A DNA stretch of 64,000 nucleotides from Lepisosteus oculatus (GCF_040954835.1 NC_090718.1:15825532-15889531), one strand, 5' to 3'. Positions 11,397 to 23,979 are shown, numbered from the stretch's first letter. Notes: generated by a model from the letters alone, not told the origin. Made by a program: numbers and translations.

Positions 11397-12780
11397 AATT
11401 ATATAATTATCAGTTACCCTGAGCCTGTGTCTGATGGAGACGGCAGCCCGTGGATGTGACGGGCGCGTCGCTCATTGAGGACGCTGCGCCGTGCTGGGGG
11501 GCTCTGGGGGCGCGGGCGGCCGGCGCTGTTAATTGAAAGAGTGATTATTACGCGCTTAGAAGTTCATTACTGTTCGCAGCAGCGTCCCACGGCGCCCCAA
11601 TTAGCACTCAGCTGCGCGAGAAAGGCACTGCAGAAACAACAGATAATTAATCATGATCAGAGCGAGTCCTCGCCCCCCACACGAGCACGCCACAGCTTCT
11701 GCTCCCCAGAATCCCCCGGGACTCGGGCAGCCATGTTTCCTGCGGTCCTGTGGGGCAGACAGCGCTGAAACCCTGTGCGGCCGTGGTGGTGCGTGGGAAG
11801 GCGCTGCGGTGGGTGCAGGGACGCCCTCACGATGCAAGAGGCTTCTCTGGGAAGCAGACGCGTGTCTACGCGCCCCTCACACACACTTCGGCTGCGGGTC
11901 CTGGTGCGCCTCTTGTGTTTCAGAGAGATGCCCGAGCTCCTGAATGAGCTTCGGGGGGGCCTTGTGCAATCCTAAACCTTAGGTCAAAGGTCAAACCCAG
12001 TCAAAGTTTCTGTTGTCACGCAGTGTGACTGCGCGACTTCGGGTCTGTAGCATGAGCAGCTCCCGCAGACAACGAGAGCGATTGTGACCTTTCTGGGACC
12101 TATGACCTTTTGCCCTGATCAATCTGTAAACGTGTCTTCTGGAGCTGCTGTGTTTCTTTTCCGAGCCGGTGACGGTTAGCTTGTCTGTTGCGAAAGCCAC
12201 GTGGGTCCTGGCTGGGAGGGAGCCTTGTGCTTACTGGCCACTGCTGCGCTCCTGTGCTGCGTTGAGCTCGGTGTGTGTCGCTGCGCTGCGGAGCTGCTGT
12301 GTTTTGTGGGTGTCAGGAAGGCGCACTGTGTGTGTTTGGGGTTGACTGCTCAGTTACTGATCTGGCAGCAGCGTATTCCTGTCACCACGGAAACCATTAG
12401 TTGCCAGGCAACCAGCCCATCATCTGTAGCGGAGTCTGAGAGTCGCATCTAATTACGGGATCGCAACAGCTCTCTGTGAATCCAGCAGCACTGTCTGCCT
12501 TGGGGGGCCAGCGAGGGAGGGTGAGACCAAAATAAATGAAAATGTTAGAGAGGGAGGTTGAGGAGAGACAGAGGGCGCAGAGATTACTACAGGGCGAAGA
12601 TGAAAAGCAAGGGAGATGTCGGTGTGTAATGCGCTGCTCATCTCTAGTCCATTCAGCCTGGCCCACTCATTTCTGGGATAGAAAGCAGAATCTCAGCCTC
12701 CTCATGTAAACCTGACCCTGTGTCGCAGACATCTGCAGCTCTCTGTGTAAAGTGCCTCCTGCTGTCAGTGTTCTGGGGCC
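11397..12780. other. Intergenic, partly CpG-rich, no gene recognised
   Basis: 11,450-11,900 is GC-rich with several CpG. The remainder is mixed. Short overlapping ORFs have no recognisable domain or splice pattern. Confidence 0.4.
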
Positions 12781-12789
12781 TTGGGGTTC

Positions 12790-12965
12790 TTCCGGGTGGG
12801 TCTGTGTGCTCGTGTTCCAGGTGGGTCTGTGTACCAGGAGGGTCTGTGTGCCAGGTGGGTCTGTGTGCCCATGTTCCAGGTGGGTCTGTATGCTTGTGTT
12901 CCAGGTGGGTCTGTGTGCTTGTGTTCCAGGTGGGTCTGTGTACCAGGTGGGTCCGGGTGCTTGTG
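12790..12965. repeat. Minisatellite of GTGGGTCTGTGT-type units
   Basis: Irregular units of CAGGTGGGTCTGTGTGC with optional TTGTGTTC, about eight copies. A weak dispersed-repeat fragment (CTCTGTGTAAAG) lies just upstream at about 12,740. Confidence 0.8.
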
Positions 12966-13689
12966 GGTAGGAGTGGGTACTCACACACAGCAGCCTGTCT
13001 GTGGAACGCTCATGTTCACAGTCCTGTGTCCCACTCTGTATCTCTCACTCCTTCTGCTCGATCTCCCGCTCTCTGACCTGACACTGCCCCTGTCCGCAGC
13101 CTGTCTTCCTCCCTCTTCATCCCTCCATCCTCTCCCCCTCGCTCTGGGTCCCCCAGTCTGTCTCGGCACGAGTTTTTTGTTCTTTTGCATTTCCTGCTGA
13201 ATTCCATATGACTTCTGCCTCCTGAGGTGATCGCCTGCTGCTGACGAGCCTAATTAAACATGCAAAACAGACACGAAGCACCGCACGGGCACCACAGCCA
13301 CAGGACGAGCGGCTCGCTCGCTGCCCTCCGGATTAAACAGCGTGCCTCGTCACGGGCACCGCGAATTAATCCCTTCTTTTTGTGGTGGTTTTCTTCCCTC
13401 TGTTTTTATGTTTATTTCCTTATTTGAAATTTTTATTAATCCATTTAAATAGCTTCAAATTGACTCATCTCTGTGAAGTTCTTGCCTCGAAATGCTCAGC
13501 ACTTTTTTACCAGCTTTTAGTGTTTGTTTTATTTAATGTCCATGATAATTACAGCCTTAAATTAGAGGTATAATTTACCTCTTTCCTTTGTTCAGCATTG
13601 TTGCCCTTTGAGAGAAGAAGACGTTTGCCAAGAATTGATACTGGGGTGTCAGGTGCTGTCGCTGTTGATATAACTCTAAATTGAAACAT

Positions 13690-14335
13690 TTTCATGTAGT
13701 TGTACTACAGCTCACTATTTTAACTTGAGTAATTCACTAAATTTTTACTACAGCTCACTAAGAAATGTCTGTTATAGTGCAATGTATTAAAATAATATAA
13801 CAGTTCCTAATAAGTACTAATCCAGTTATGACTATTGTATTACAGTCTTATCACTACTGATTACTGAAACATGACTATTGTACTGTATTTGTATCTACCA
13901 CCATTGGAACACTTTTCTAACATACCTTCACTACAGATCCCTACTGAAAAACAACTGTTCAAACCTACCTTCACTACAGCTCACTACTGAAACACAATTA
14001 TTTTTACATACCTTCACAACTTAAACAACTATTCTAACATATGTTCACTATAGCTCACTGCTGAAACACTACTATTGTCACATACCTTCACTACAGCTCA
14101 CTACTGAAACACAACTATTCAAACCTACCTTCACTACAGCTCACTACTGAAACATGACTATTCTTACATACCTTCATTACAGATCACTACTGAAACACAA
14201 TTATTTTTACATACCTTCACAACAGATCACAACTGAAACAACTATTCTAACATGTTCACTATAGCTCACTGCTGAAACACTACTATTGTCACATACCTTC
14301 ACTACAGCTCACTACTGAAACATGACTATTCTGCA
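13690..14335. repeat. AT-rich degenerate tandem array with about 200 bp super-period
   Basis: The core CACTACAGCTCACTACTGAA with ACATACCTTCA linkers repeats at roughly 45-48 bp. Two long blocks (about 13,975-14,110 and 14,185-14,320) match each other almost throughout, including CACTATAGCTCACTGCTGAA. Confidence 0.85.
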
Positions 14336-15401
14336 GCATTTGCACTGCAGCCTCCTGTCTAAACACAGTGTGCTTCAGCAATGCACCGCATCTGTGAACT
14401 CGGGAGGTCAACAGAGGCAGCCAGCCTTAGCTCTACATTAGGATGTTTCAAGCCCTCAGCACGTACTTGGGAAGCTCGATCGAGTGTTTTATGTCATGTT
14501 TTCACCCCTTTAGTTATGGTCATGCTGTATGAAGAGTGTTACCTCCCGTGTCTGTGGATGAGACATGGCAGGTGTCGAGAGAGTGCAGGCGGTAGGGGTA
14601 CAGTAGTGCAGTAATAGACTCTCTCTGTCTCTGTGCAGTTCGCCTGTTCCGGCTCCTCTCTCTCCCAGGATAAACCCATTTACATTCTCTTTTCGGCCTT
14701 CAAATCCGCCACCGTTTCCATGACAACACCCCCCTCTCTCGTCATCTCCCTCCCGTCGTGTTTTCCTCCTCTCTTTCTTTCTCTCCTTTTTCTCTCTGCT
14801 GCCTTTCTCTCTCCGTCCTTCCCTCGTCTCTCGTCCCTCTGAGCACCTCCCTCTCTCGCTCGGCTGAGAGTGGCACAGACAGCCCTGCCTCCGAGCTGCC
14901 CCTTCCACAGGCCCGCCACTGTACGCCCCAGCGTCCCAGAAGGAATCTATCGGGAGTGTTCAGAGAGCCGAGGTTAACCTCACACACCTGCCGTCGTTCC
15001 CCAACACACGGTTCCCCACTCTGGATCTGAGCCCTTCAGTTCAAACTGCTCACTGTAACATCCTGCAAAATCCGTTGCACCTAAACCTAACAAACCGCTT
15101 CAGTAAGAGAACAAGAAGATGAACTTTTTGGGAGTTTCCTCACAGAATCATTTCCAAACAGGAAGATGCTGTGGATGCAGACCTTGGAGGTTTTCACCTG
15201 TTGGCATCATCACAGCTGCACCAGCAGGGAGGGCAGTGTGAGCTGCTCTTTATACTGCTCCAATTACCCCGGGGCTACAGGACTCCGGGGCTCTGGGGCC
15301 AAGAGGAGAACGCAAGAGCAGGAGGAGACAGGCAGACGACAGGAAGCTTACCTGACTGCTTGTGAGCAGATGATTAATAATAATTATTAATAACTCCTTA
15401 C
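14336..15401. other. Intergenic, nothing recognised
   Basis: A pyrimidine-rich patch at 14,730-14,870 (TCTCTCC/TTTCTC) yields basic-rich minus ORFs without family features. No gene supported. Confidence 0.4.
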
Positions 15402-15805
15402 AGCTCTATAGCTCTTCTCTGGACCCTCCACTCAGAGCTCTTTACAGGTCATGGGGATCCCCTCCACCCCCACCAGTGTATACCCACCTGGGTGATGCTC
15501 CAGTCCTCTCCCCACACACCAGCTCTCAGTGGGGAGGAGAGCAGAGTGATGAGGCCAGTTCAGAGACGGGGGTTATTAGGAGGCCATGATGGGTAAAGGC
15601 CAGGGGGAGATTTGGCCAGGACACTGGGGTAACACCCCTACTCTTCTCGAGAGACACCCCGGGATTGTTAATGACCTCAGAGAGTCAGGACCATGGTTTT
15701 ATGTCTCAAGGACGGCGCCTGTTTACAGTATAGTGTCCCCATCACTGTACTGGGCATTAGGACCCACACAGACCCCAGGGTGAGCGCCCCCTGCTGGTGA
15801 GCACC
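15402..15805 (-). mobile_element. Deu-like SINE, reverse orientation, 5' head missing
   Basis: The reverse-complement tail (CTCTGGACCCTCCACTCAGA with TTTACAGG) is followed by the body (AGTGTCCTGGCCAA on the minus strand) and a CTCF-like core at 15,784-15,797. The 5S head is absent, so it is 5'-truncated. Confidence 0.85.
15784..15797 (-). promoter_or_regulatory. CTCF-like core in the truncated SINE
   Basis: GCGCCCCCTGCTGG on the plus strand is the exact reverse complement of the core in the copy at 11 kb. Confidence 0.5.
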
Positions 15806-17260
15806 GTCATGAAGAGTGACGTCACATTTCGCTGTCCCCAGGAGCCCTCGGTCACTGAACACATTCAGAACACTGCCAGGTAGCGTTAAATTGACAGATC
15901 CTTTTTTCCATTTGCATCATCGCAAAGTTCTCTCACCTGTTTTTGCACAGATTTTCTTTTTAAGTGATAGCCAAATGCTGACCTTTCTGGAGTAGACACG
16001 AGTCACCGATCTATACTGAAGCGTGAAGTCTAGTTTCGTATAGCTGTAGCAGCTTGGGATTGTCAGACTAAACAAGGGGACCCCAGCCGAGCACTTTCTG
16101 GGGGTGTCCTTGATACATCTGGCTCAGTCTGTGTCTTTCACAAGCACCAGTCTTAACAAGAGCAGTTAGGTGCTGTCTGCTTGGGTTTTATACATTTCCC
16201 TAATTAAACTAATCTTAATCTTAGTCTAAGTCTTCCACTTAAAAGATAGTTCAAAAGTGGAGCACTAGGCTGTGTTCCCAGGTTAATGGAAACTTTTATG
16301 AGGTAAGGGGAATTTTCAGAGTCACTGTATCACCTCACAGAATTGCTTCAAAAAGCAATTAATTCACTGTAACTCGAGATCAGTATCTCTCTCCAACTGA
16401 ACTTAAAAAAAGTAAGACCTGCTTTCCCCAGTATTGTGTGGGGAGAGTCTGTTTCTGACTCATTGCACTGTGGCTGTGTTATTTGTGTAAATGGGTGATT
16501 TTAAATGTCCAAGTGTTCATGTTATGATTTGTCATGTTGTCATGATATTAAGGTCAGGAACAGGCCAGTTAGCAAACCTGGTGTTTTATTGTGGTGTTTT
16601 GTGGTATTTCTGAACAGCACCAGACCTCACTGTGTGTTGTATCCTCATGAAGACAACACAGAGGGTTAATGCCTCACAGTTTCAGGGCCCAGGTTCGATT
16701 CTGGTTGGGGTGGCTGTCTGTGTGGAGTTTGCATGCTCTCCTCATGTTTGCCAGGTGTGCAGGTGGAGGTTTCTGGGGCAGAGGGTCCCAGGGTGACCTG
16801 CACTGATTACGCCCGTCATCTGCAACAGGACCTGGTGAGAGCAGAGTGTAAAAACCTGGCTGTGAACCTGTGCTTGTTCTGAGGTCATGGTTTGGCTTTA
16901 CAGGATGAACTTTCTTTGCCAGTGGAAATAACAGAGCAAACTTTGCTTTAGAGTCATTGCGGTATGGAAGGAAATGCTATTACATTGGAAGAGTGTATGA
17001 GTGAAAATACAATCGACGAGGCGGACACAGGCCTGGTGTGGTGTTGCCCCCCGCGGACCCACGGCCACCAGCCTGCAAAAGTACCGGCTTCAACCACATG
17101 GCTGGGGAGCTTGTTCCACACTCCCGCCACCCTCTGTGTAAAGACGTGGCTGCTCTCAGCTGCGAATAAGCACGTGCCACGAGCTGAGGCTAGCCCGTAG
17201 ACAGGTTGAGGACCTGCGGTTAGCTGATGGTGACGATGACAACCCGCTCTCTGGCCAGTT
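15806..17260. other. Intergenic with dispersed-repeat fragments
   Basis: AT-richer unique DNA. It includes a GTGTGGAGTTTGCATG-family repeat at about 16,660-16,830, and at about 17,095-17,215 a fragment (GAGCTTGTTCCACACTCC) of probable repeat origin. The 78-codon ORF at 16,964 overlaps that fragment and is not recognised as a gene. Confidence 0.4.
16660..16830 (+). repeat. Dispersed repeat, GTGTGGAGTTTGCATG family
   Basis: The order is ATGCCTCACAGTTTCAGGGC, AGGTTCGATTCTGGTTGGGG, then GTGTGGAGTTTGCATGCTCT. The tRNA B-box-like GGTTCGATTC suggests a tRNA-derived element. Other copies lie near 25.2, 41.4 and 46.2 kb. Confidence 0.6.
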
Positions 17261-17269
17261 AAGCGGTGC

Positions 17270-18665
17270 GATGCCCCTCGGCTTCCGGGAGGGGCCCCTG
17301 GCTGCGCAGGCCGCCCAGTGCTCGCGGGGGACGGGACAGCGGTCCTCTGTTTCCGGGCCGTGCGCGGCTCTTATTCTGACGCGGGCGGAGCGAGCGGTTC
17401 TGTTGTCCCGAAATGATCATCCCGACTCGGGGGGAGAAGCGGGGCTGTGCTTCGACAAGATCCGGCCGGGCATCGCCGTCTCACCGGGGACACGCAGCGC
17501 CCCGACCCTCCCCGTCACTCGTCGCTGTCCCGCGTCCGTCGCCTTCCCCTCCGAAACTTCAAACGCGCACGACAGCGGGAGCGCCGCACTACACACAGCC
17601 CCGGGATCGAGCGCACGGCGGCGCAAGGAGACGGGAATAAATAAATAAAAGAAAAATGGAAACAAGGCTGCGTTTTTAAAAAAAGAGCTGTCACGGTAGC
17701 CACCAACAATAACATAAAATAAAAAACAAACAGCTGAAAGGGAATCTGGGGCGCGTCTTCGGTGCCAGCCTGTCCCGGACTCTCACAGCACTGCAAGGCG
17801 AGAGACTGCGAAGCAGGAAGAGGGGCTCGCCTGTGCTGTGTGTCAGCCAGGCGGTGACTTCAGTGATCTGCGTGAGTGTGTGTGTGTGCGTGTGTCTGCG
17901 TGCGGGGTGGCCGCGATGGACTCCTCTCTCCGCGCTCGGCTCCCGTAGAGGAGCCATGACAAGCTGCCTTCGCCGCTGGGACTCGTCTTCCTCCCCAAAC
18001 AGCGAGCGCCAGCGCCGGCCGCCCGGCACCGCCTTCCCCTGCGCGATCCGCCCGGCCCGAGCGGCGGGGCGCTGGGCGTGAGAGCCGGCCGGTGCCGCCG
18101 CCACAGCACCGGGGGATCCGCGGGATCTGTCGGCTGCCCGTGCCCGCTGACAGCGGCCTCCCTTCTTCTCACGGCGGAATGAGGTGAGGACGACACCGCC
18201 GGAGCGGCTGCAGCGAGCAGCTCGCCGCACACTGCAGCGGGGCCTGTCCGAGGGACGCCAGCTCCTCTCCCCGGCGGCTGTCTCGCTGCCTTCGTGCTGC
18301 TCCGCGCCGCAGCTCTGCTCCGCTCCGCTCCGAGGCGCTGCAAGGCTGTTATGAGGGGTTATAGTTTTGAGCTGCCATATTTAAATACAAGCGTCCGAGG
18401 CAAAGAATTTTGTTTTTACTGTCGCTTAACTGGCAAGTAGAAAACCCCATTAGGAACGGACTAGAGGCGCAAGAGCTTCTAGTGTTGGTTCCCCCTGACG
18501 AGCCGGTCCTGCACCGTGCGTGGCCGGGCAGCGGAGAGCTCAGGAATGTGCCTCCGCTCCGGGGACCCGGCGGGCGCTGCGCGGCTCCTAACAGCTACGG
18601 GACAGGCAGCATCGGACTGGAGGGGTCTGGAGTGCAGACCGAGCTCCGCTCAGCAGCCTGACCGC
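17270..18665 (+). promoter_or_regulatory. bcl9l: CpG-rich block, candidate BCL9L promoter
   Basis: Dense CpG and GC-box-like sequence (for example 17,270-17,640 and 17,900-18,340), with no minisatellite inside. No coding exon is recognised. It is the largest CpG-rich segment upstream of BCL9L, about 10 kb from the first coding exon, and the BCL9L acceptor at 27,851 implies an upstream noncoding exon. Assignment to BCL9L is inference. Confidence 0.4.
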
Positions 18666-18685
18666 TGGGGTCTAATTCCGAATAG

Positions 18686-19455
18686 GTGACGGGCGAGCAG
18701 GTACAGTGGGCTCTGGAGAGGGAGAGGAGAGGGGGTACAGTGGGCTCTGGAGAGGGAGAGGAGAGGGGGTACAGTGGGCTCTGGAGAGGGAGAGGGGGTA
18801 CATTGGGCTCTGGAGAGGGAGAGGAGGTACAGTGGGCTCTGGAGAGAGAGAGGAGAGGGGGTACAGTGGGCTCTGGAGAGGGAGAGGGGGTACAGTGGGC
18901 TCTGGAGAGAGAGAGGAGAGGGGGTACAGTGGGCTCTGGAGAGAGAGAGGAGAGGAGGTACAGTGAGCTCTGGAGAGAGAGAGGAGAGGGGGTACAGTGG
19001 GCTCTGGAGAGGGAGAGGAGGTACAGTGGGCTCTGGAGAGAGAGAGGAGAGGAGGTACAGTGGGCTCTGGAGAGAGAGAGGAGAGGAGGTACAGTGGGCT
19101 CTGGAGAGGGAGAGGGGGTACAGTGGGCTCTGGAGAGGGAGAGGAGGTACAGTGGGCTCTGGAGAGGGAGAGGAGAGGAGGTACAGTGGGCTCTGGAGAG
19201 AGAGAGAGAGAGGAGAGGGGGTACAGTGGGCTCTGGAGAGAGAGAGGAGAGGGGGTACAGTGGGCTCTGGAGAGAGAGAGGAGAGGGGGTACAGTTGGCT
19301 CTGGAGAGGGAGAGGAGGTACAGTGGGCTCTGGAGAGGGAGAGGAGAGGGGGTACAGTGGGCTCTGGAGAGAGAGAGGAGAGGGGGTACAGTGGGCTCTG
19401 GAGAGAGAGAGGGAGAGGGGGTACAGTGGGCTCTGGAGAGGGAGAAGGGGTACAA
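18686..19455. repeat. Minisatellite, about 28-36 bp purine-rich units
   Basis: About 24 copies of GGTACAGTGGGCTCTGGAGA plus a variable (GA)n GGAG tail. The strand asymmetry is strong. All long ORFs on both strands are repeat translations. Confidence 0.93.
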
Positions 19456-21290
19456 GCTGTTATGGGACCCAGACACACTCAGACTTCCTCGAGGTGTTTG
19501 TCTCCTGTGCTTTTCAAGCGGTTCCAGTAGCTGTCATGAGCTCCTTCTGCACACCAGCAAGCAGCATGTACATGTTCACACCGGCACCGGGGAGCAGGAG
19601 ATCCGAGCTTCATACAGCATCTGCGCCAGGAGGCGTTCAAGCCGATATTCGCCCTCCGAGCAGTGAGCTCCGCACGCCGGCTGGCGTCTTCATCACCACC
19701 TCGCCCGTACACGGTCCTCTCATTTCAGATTAATTTCAGCTGCGTTCAGACTGTGTGAGCAAGAGACGCGGGGGCGGGAACGGCCGAGGTGGTGGGCCTA
19801 TGAGAATCCTCGGGGCGCATGACAGGCTGCGGGGTCGTCCAATCGCTGCGCTGTAAAGGTTAAGGCACGCCCACTCCCGGCAGGTTTCTCTGAGAGCACG
19901 CTAGCAGCCTGTCGGAGGTGGGAGGCCGCTATACCAAGGGGTCAGACAGACCCCAGAGGTTCACACTGTGCTTTTTTCAGGAAGCGTAAAAGCTCCAATC
20001 CCGGCACTAGGGGGGCTACTGCGATCAGGACAGTGCTAAACTACAAATATAATAACCACGGATTGTTCTGCAGAACAGTTCAAATACGCTGTCGTGCCTG
20101 TTCATATACTGTAGCTTACAATGTATAGTTGGCCGAACGCGCAGGAGCAGAAAACGGAACAGTGTGCTCGCAATGAAGCCCCCTCGCTGCCACAGTAAAT
20201 CACCAAGGCCTGCAGCACGCCGGTACAACAGCAGGCGCTGTGGGGATGTGTGCAATAAGACATGTACGCGCAAGGGTATCGGCTGGGGCATGCGCACAGG
20301 AATAAGGAAGTGTATGAGGGCCGTGAATGTCGAAACAACGTGGTGTGCAGGTCTTTTCCAGTGAAGTTGTAATTATTCCCTTTCAACTTGCGAATCGAGT
20401 CCAGAATCATAACAGAACAGGTGCCGGCACGCAAGACACGGCCGAGAGCCATCGCGTCAGCCGCTCCAGTAACAGCGTGTGCTGCAGGCCCCACACGATA
20501 GTTAATTTTCCGTTTCCTGCCGCGGTCGCGGGTGGCGTGGGAGTTCTCTCAGGCCCGTGCTGGGCAAGCCCTCGCTTCGTCTTCTCTGCATTCACTAATA
20601 ACGGCTCCTCGCGTTTCCTCCCGAGCTTTCGCCCAGAAGGTGTGGTTCAGGGCCGGGGAGAGACTGGGAATGTTGCTTCAAGAGAAGGGAGGTGCTAGTC
20701 TGTTGTCCAGCGGGAAGGCAGCAGTGTGTGTGTCTACACTACCAACAACAGTAGTTTCCTTCAAGTCGCTGAAGCAGAGTCTTGAAAGCTGCCATCACTG
20801 TTCACATTGTGAGTGTGATGTTTTCCAGCGCAGTATATTTAAGCCTGTTAATGAAGAAGAACGTCCAGGTGATGTATTTTGAATTCACAGGGAGCTGTGC
20901 AGTGTTTCTGCTGCCCAGAAGTGGACTGTGGGAGTGGTGTGGCTCCGGAGCGGAGCGGTGGAGCAGTGTGGAGCGGGGCCTCAGTGCAGGTGTGTCAGGA
21001 GAGGTGAGGGTGAGCCCGGGGCCCTGACCGCTCTGACCCGCAGCGGGGCTCGGGGCAGGACCTCTGCACCCGTCCCGCTGGCCGACTCACCTGGCTCACC
21101 TGCGGGAGGCCCAGGGCACACAGGTGTGACGCGCTGCTGACAGAGCTGCGCTTATCTGGCCTGGCGATCTGAGAGCCGCAGGGCTCCGGTTACAGACCGC
21201 GCCGCTGAGCCGAGGAATTAAAGAGTCATGAGATATCGAGAAGCAGCCTGCTGCATTTTGAGAGACCCAGGAGTCAGAGCTGAGGCACTG
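19456..21290. other. GC-mixed intergenic block, no gene recognised
   Basis: Contains several CpG-rich patches (19,640-19,900; 20,400-20,650; 20,930-21,230). Could hold noncoding BCL9L exons, but no splice signal is convincing. Confidence 0.35.
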
Positions 21291-22585
21291 AGGCAGGCAG
21301 CTGAGGCTGGGAGAGGGAGGCAGTGTGAGGCTGTGACAAGAGCTGAGAGAGGGAGGCAGTGTGAGGCTGTGACTAGAGCTGGGAGAGGGAGGCAGTGTGA
21401 GGCTGTAATTAGAGCTGAGAAAGGGAGGTTGTGATTAGAGCTGAGAGAGGGAGGCAGTGTGAGGCTGTGATTAGAGCTGAGAGAGGGAGGGAGGCAGTGT
21501 GAGGCTGTGACTAGAGGTGAGAGAGGGAGGCAGTGTGAGGCTGTGACTAGAGCTGAGAGAGGGAGGCAGTGTGAGGCTGTGACTAGAGCTGGGAGAGGGA
21601 GGCAGTGTGAGGCTGTAATTAGAGCTGAGAAAGGGAGGCAGTGTGAGGCTGTGATTAGAGCTGGGAGAGGGAGGCAGTGTGAGGCTGTGACTAGAGGTGA
21701 GAAAGGGAGGCAGTGTGAGGCTGTGATTAGAGCTGGGAGAGGGAGGCAGTGTGAGGCTGTGACTAGAGGTGAGAGAGGGAGGCAGTGTGAGGCTGTGATT
21801 AGAGCTGAGAGAGGGAGGCAGTGTGAGGCTGTGATTAGAGCTGGGAGAGGGAGGCAGTGTGAGGCTGTGATTAGAGCTGAGAGAGGGAGGCAGTGTGAGG
21901 CTGTGATTAGAGCTGAGAGGGAGGCAGTGTGAGGCTGTAATTAGAGCTGGGAGAGGGAGGCAGTGTGAGGCTGTGATTAGAGCTGGGAGAGGGAGGCAGT
22001 GTGAGGCTGTGATTAGAGCTGAGGGAGGCAGTGTGAGGCTGTGACTAGAGCTGGGAGAGGGAGGCAGTGTGAGGCTGTGACTAGAGCTGAGAGAGGGAGG
22101 CAGTGTGAGGCTGTGACTAGAGCTGAGAGAGGGAGGCAGTGTGAGGCTGTGATTAGAGCTGAGAGAGGGAGGCAGTGTGAGGCTGTGATTAGAGCTGAGA
22201 GACGGAGGCAGTGTGAGGCTGTGACTAGAGGTGAGAGAGGGAGGCAGTGTGAGGCTGTGACTAGAGCTGAGAGAGGGAGGCAGTGTGAGGCTGTGATTAG
22301 AGCTGAGAGAGGGAGGCAGTGTGAGGCTGTGATTAGAGCTGAGAGACGGAGGCAGTGTGAGGCTGTGATAAGAGCTGAGAGACGGAGGCAGTGTGAGGCT
22401 GTGACTAGAGCTGGGAGAGGGAGGCAGTGTGAGGCTGTGATTAGAGCTGAGAGGGAGGCAGTGTGAGGCTGTGATTAGAGCTGAGAGAGGGAGGCAGTGT
22501 GAGGCTGTGATTAGAGCTGAGAGAGGCAGGGAGGCAGTGTGAGGCTGTGGAGAGAGACAGGGAGGCAGTGTGAGGCTGAGAAGAG
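21291..22585. repeat. Minisatellite, 36 bp unit, about 36 copies
   Basis: The unit is GGAGGCAGTGTGAGGCTGTG plus ACTAGAGCTGAGAGAG, with GATTAGAGCTGGGAG variants and occasional deletions. It is the largest array in the window. Unit length divisible by three gives open frames of 397 codons (minus) and 141 codons (plus). Confidence 0.95.
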
Positions 22586-22699
22586 TAAACACAGCACTGC
22601 ACCACTGTGCCGCCCTCTGGCTCTTGTCATCTGTATGAAACTCACCTGCCCAACCCCAGTGCACATGTTTTCTTGGAGGTGGGCACTCGGCTCGGTGCT

Positions 22700-22815
22700 G
22701 GTACCTTGCTGCTACCTTGCTGCTACCTTGCTGCTACCTTGCTGCTGCTGGGTCCTGCTGGCTCGTGCTGGGTCCTGCTGGGTCCTGCTGGCTCGTGCTG
22801 GCTCGTGCTGGGTCG
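22700..22815. repeat. Short tandem repeats TTGCTGCTACC and GCTGGGTCCT
   Basis: Four copies of CTTGCTGCTAC (11 bp) are followed by about seven copies of a 10 bp CTGCTGGCTCGTG/GGTC unit. Confidence 0.8.
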
Positions 22816-23044
22816 TGTCTGGGTGTCCTGTGCCAGGAATCTGTGCCTGACTCCCTCTGCTGTAGCCCACTCTCAGGGCGTCCTCTGTGGAGAGAGGTGG
22901 AGCCTGGGAATATTCCTTTCTTCCCCCGCATGTTCCCAGGAGACACTGGCTATAAATACTCTAAAACTACAGCCGGCTGTGTGATTTACTGGGGGAGTCC
23001 AGAGAGGGCTGTGCTCTCTCCCTGCACAGCTCCTGCAGCCTTTT

Positions 23045-23245
23045 CCTCTGGCTCAGTCAGTCCCACACGGACTCGTTCAGTCCCACGGACTCGTTCAGCC
23101 CCAGACGGGCTCGGTCCAGTCCCACACAGACTCGTTCAGCCCCAGACTGGCTCAGTCAGTCCCACACGGAATCGTTCAGCCCCAGACTGGCTCAGTCAGA
23201 CCCAGACGGGCTCATTCAGTCCCAGACGGTTCCGATAACACTCAG
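23045..23245. repeat. Minisatellite of CAGTCCCACACGGACTCG-type units
   Basis: About nine imperfect units of CTCAGTCAGTCCCACACGG or GTTCAGCCCCAGACGGGCT. Confidence 0.8.
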
Positions 23246-23979
23246 ACGGACCTGTTCTCCTCTGGCTTTGAGCAGTCCCAGAGGAGTCTTACTGGAGCTG
23301 TCTGCTGCACACGAGTCAGGGAGAGCAGATCTGAAGCAGGGCATCTAGACTGGTGTGAGAAATCTTCACTCGGCCCCAGCTCACAAGAACTCCCAGGACC
23401 CAGAGGTCCTCTCTCCTCAAGAGCTTCGCCAATGTCTGTGTTTACACCAAAGGGGCAAAAGTCAAGCAGCACTAGTATGCTGTGTGTTTTTACTTGTATC
23501 ACATACAGCCTAAAACACAGTACTTATCCAAACACAACAGGACATGACAGTGTGACCTTCACGGGTCGTTACAGCCTTGGCTGTCTGTAAAAAACAGCTC
23601 TGTCTTGAGTGTGGTTTTGAAGCTGGTGGTGTTTCTGATGTGTGCGTGTTTCCTCCACATGCTGAGCTTTCTCACAGCGGCGACGAGCCCACAGTTTCCC
23701 CTACATCGCTGTGCTCAGCAGCTGTGTGCGTCGGGTTTTCCAGACGCGGCCTGTCGGTGACTCACTGCTGCCAGGTATGAGGCTCGCTTCACCTGAAGAA
23801 GGAGGGGGAGGGCAGATCAGAGAGGGAGGCGGGGAGAAGTCTGGAACAAGCTTGGATCCGGGCTCACAAGGTCGCAAGGGGGCAGGGCTGTGACTCCGCC
23901 AGTGACGTCTCAGCGGCAGAAGCCCCTCGTTTCTCCCCATCCTCCTCTGGGGAAAGTACTGGCACCTGGAGTAAAACCT

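Noticed and set aside
16964-17200. 78-codon ORF as a gene
   Set aside because: Its second half overlaps a repeat-like fragment (GAGCTTGTTCCACACTCC). No family recognised.
18595-19733. Several 177-326-codon ORFs on both strands
   Set aside because: Translation of a purine-rich minisatellite; multiple overlapping frames are open, as expected for an array and not a gene.
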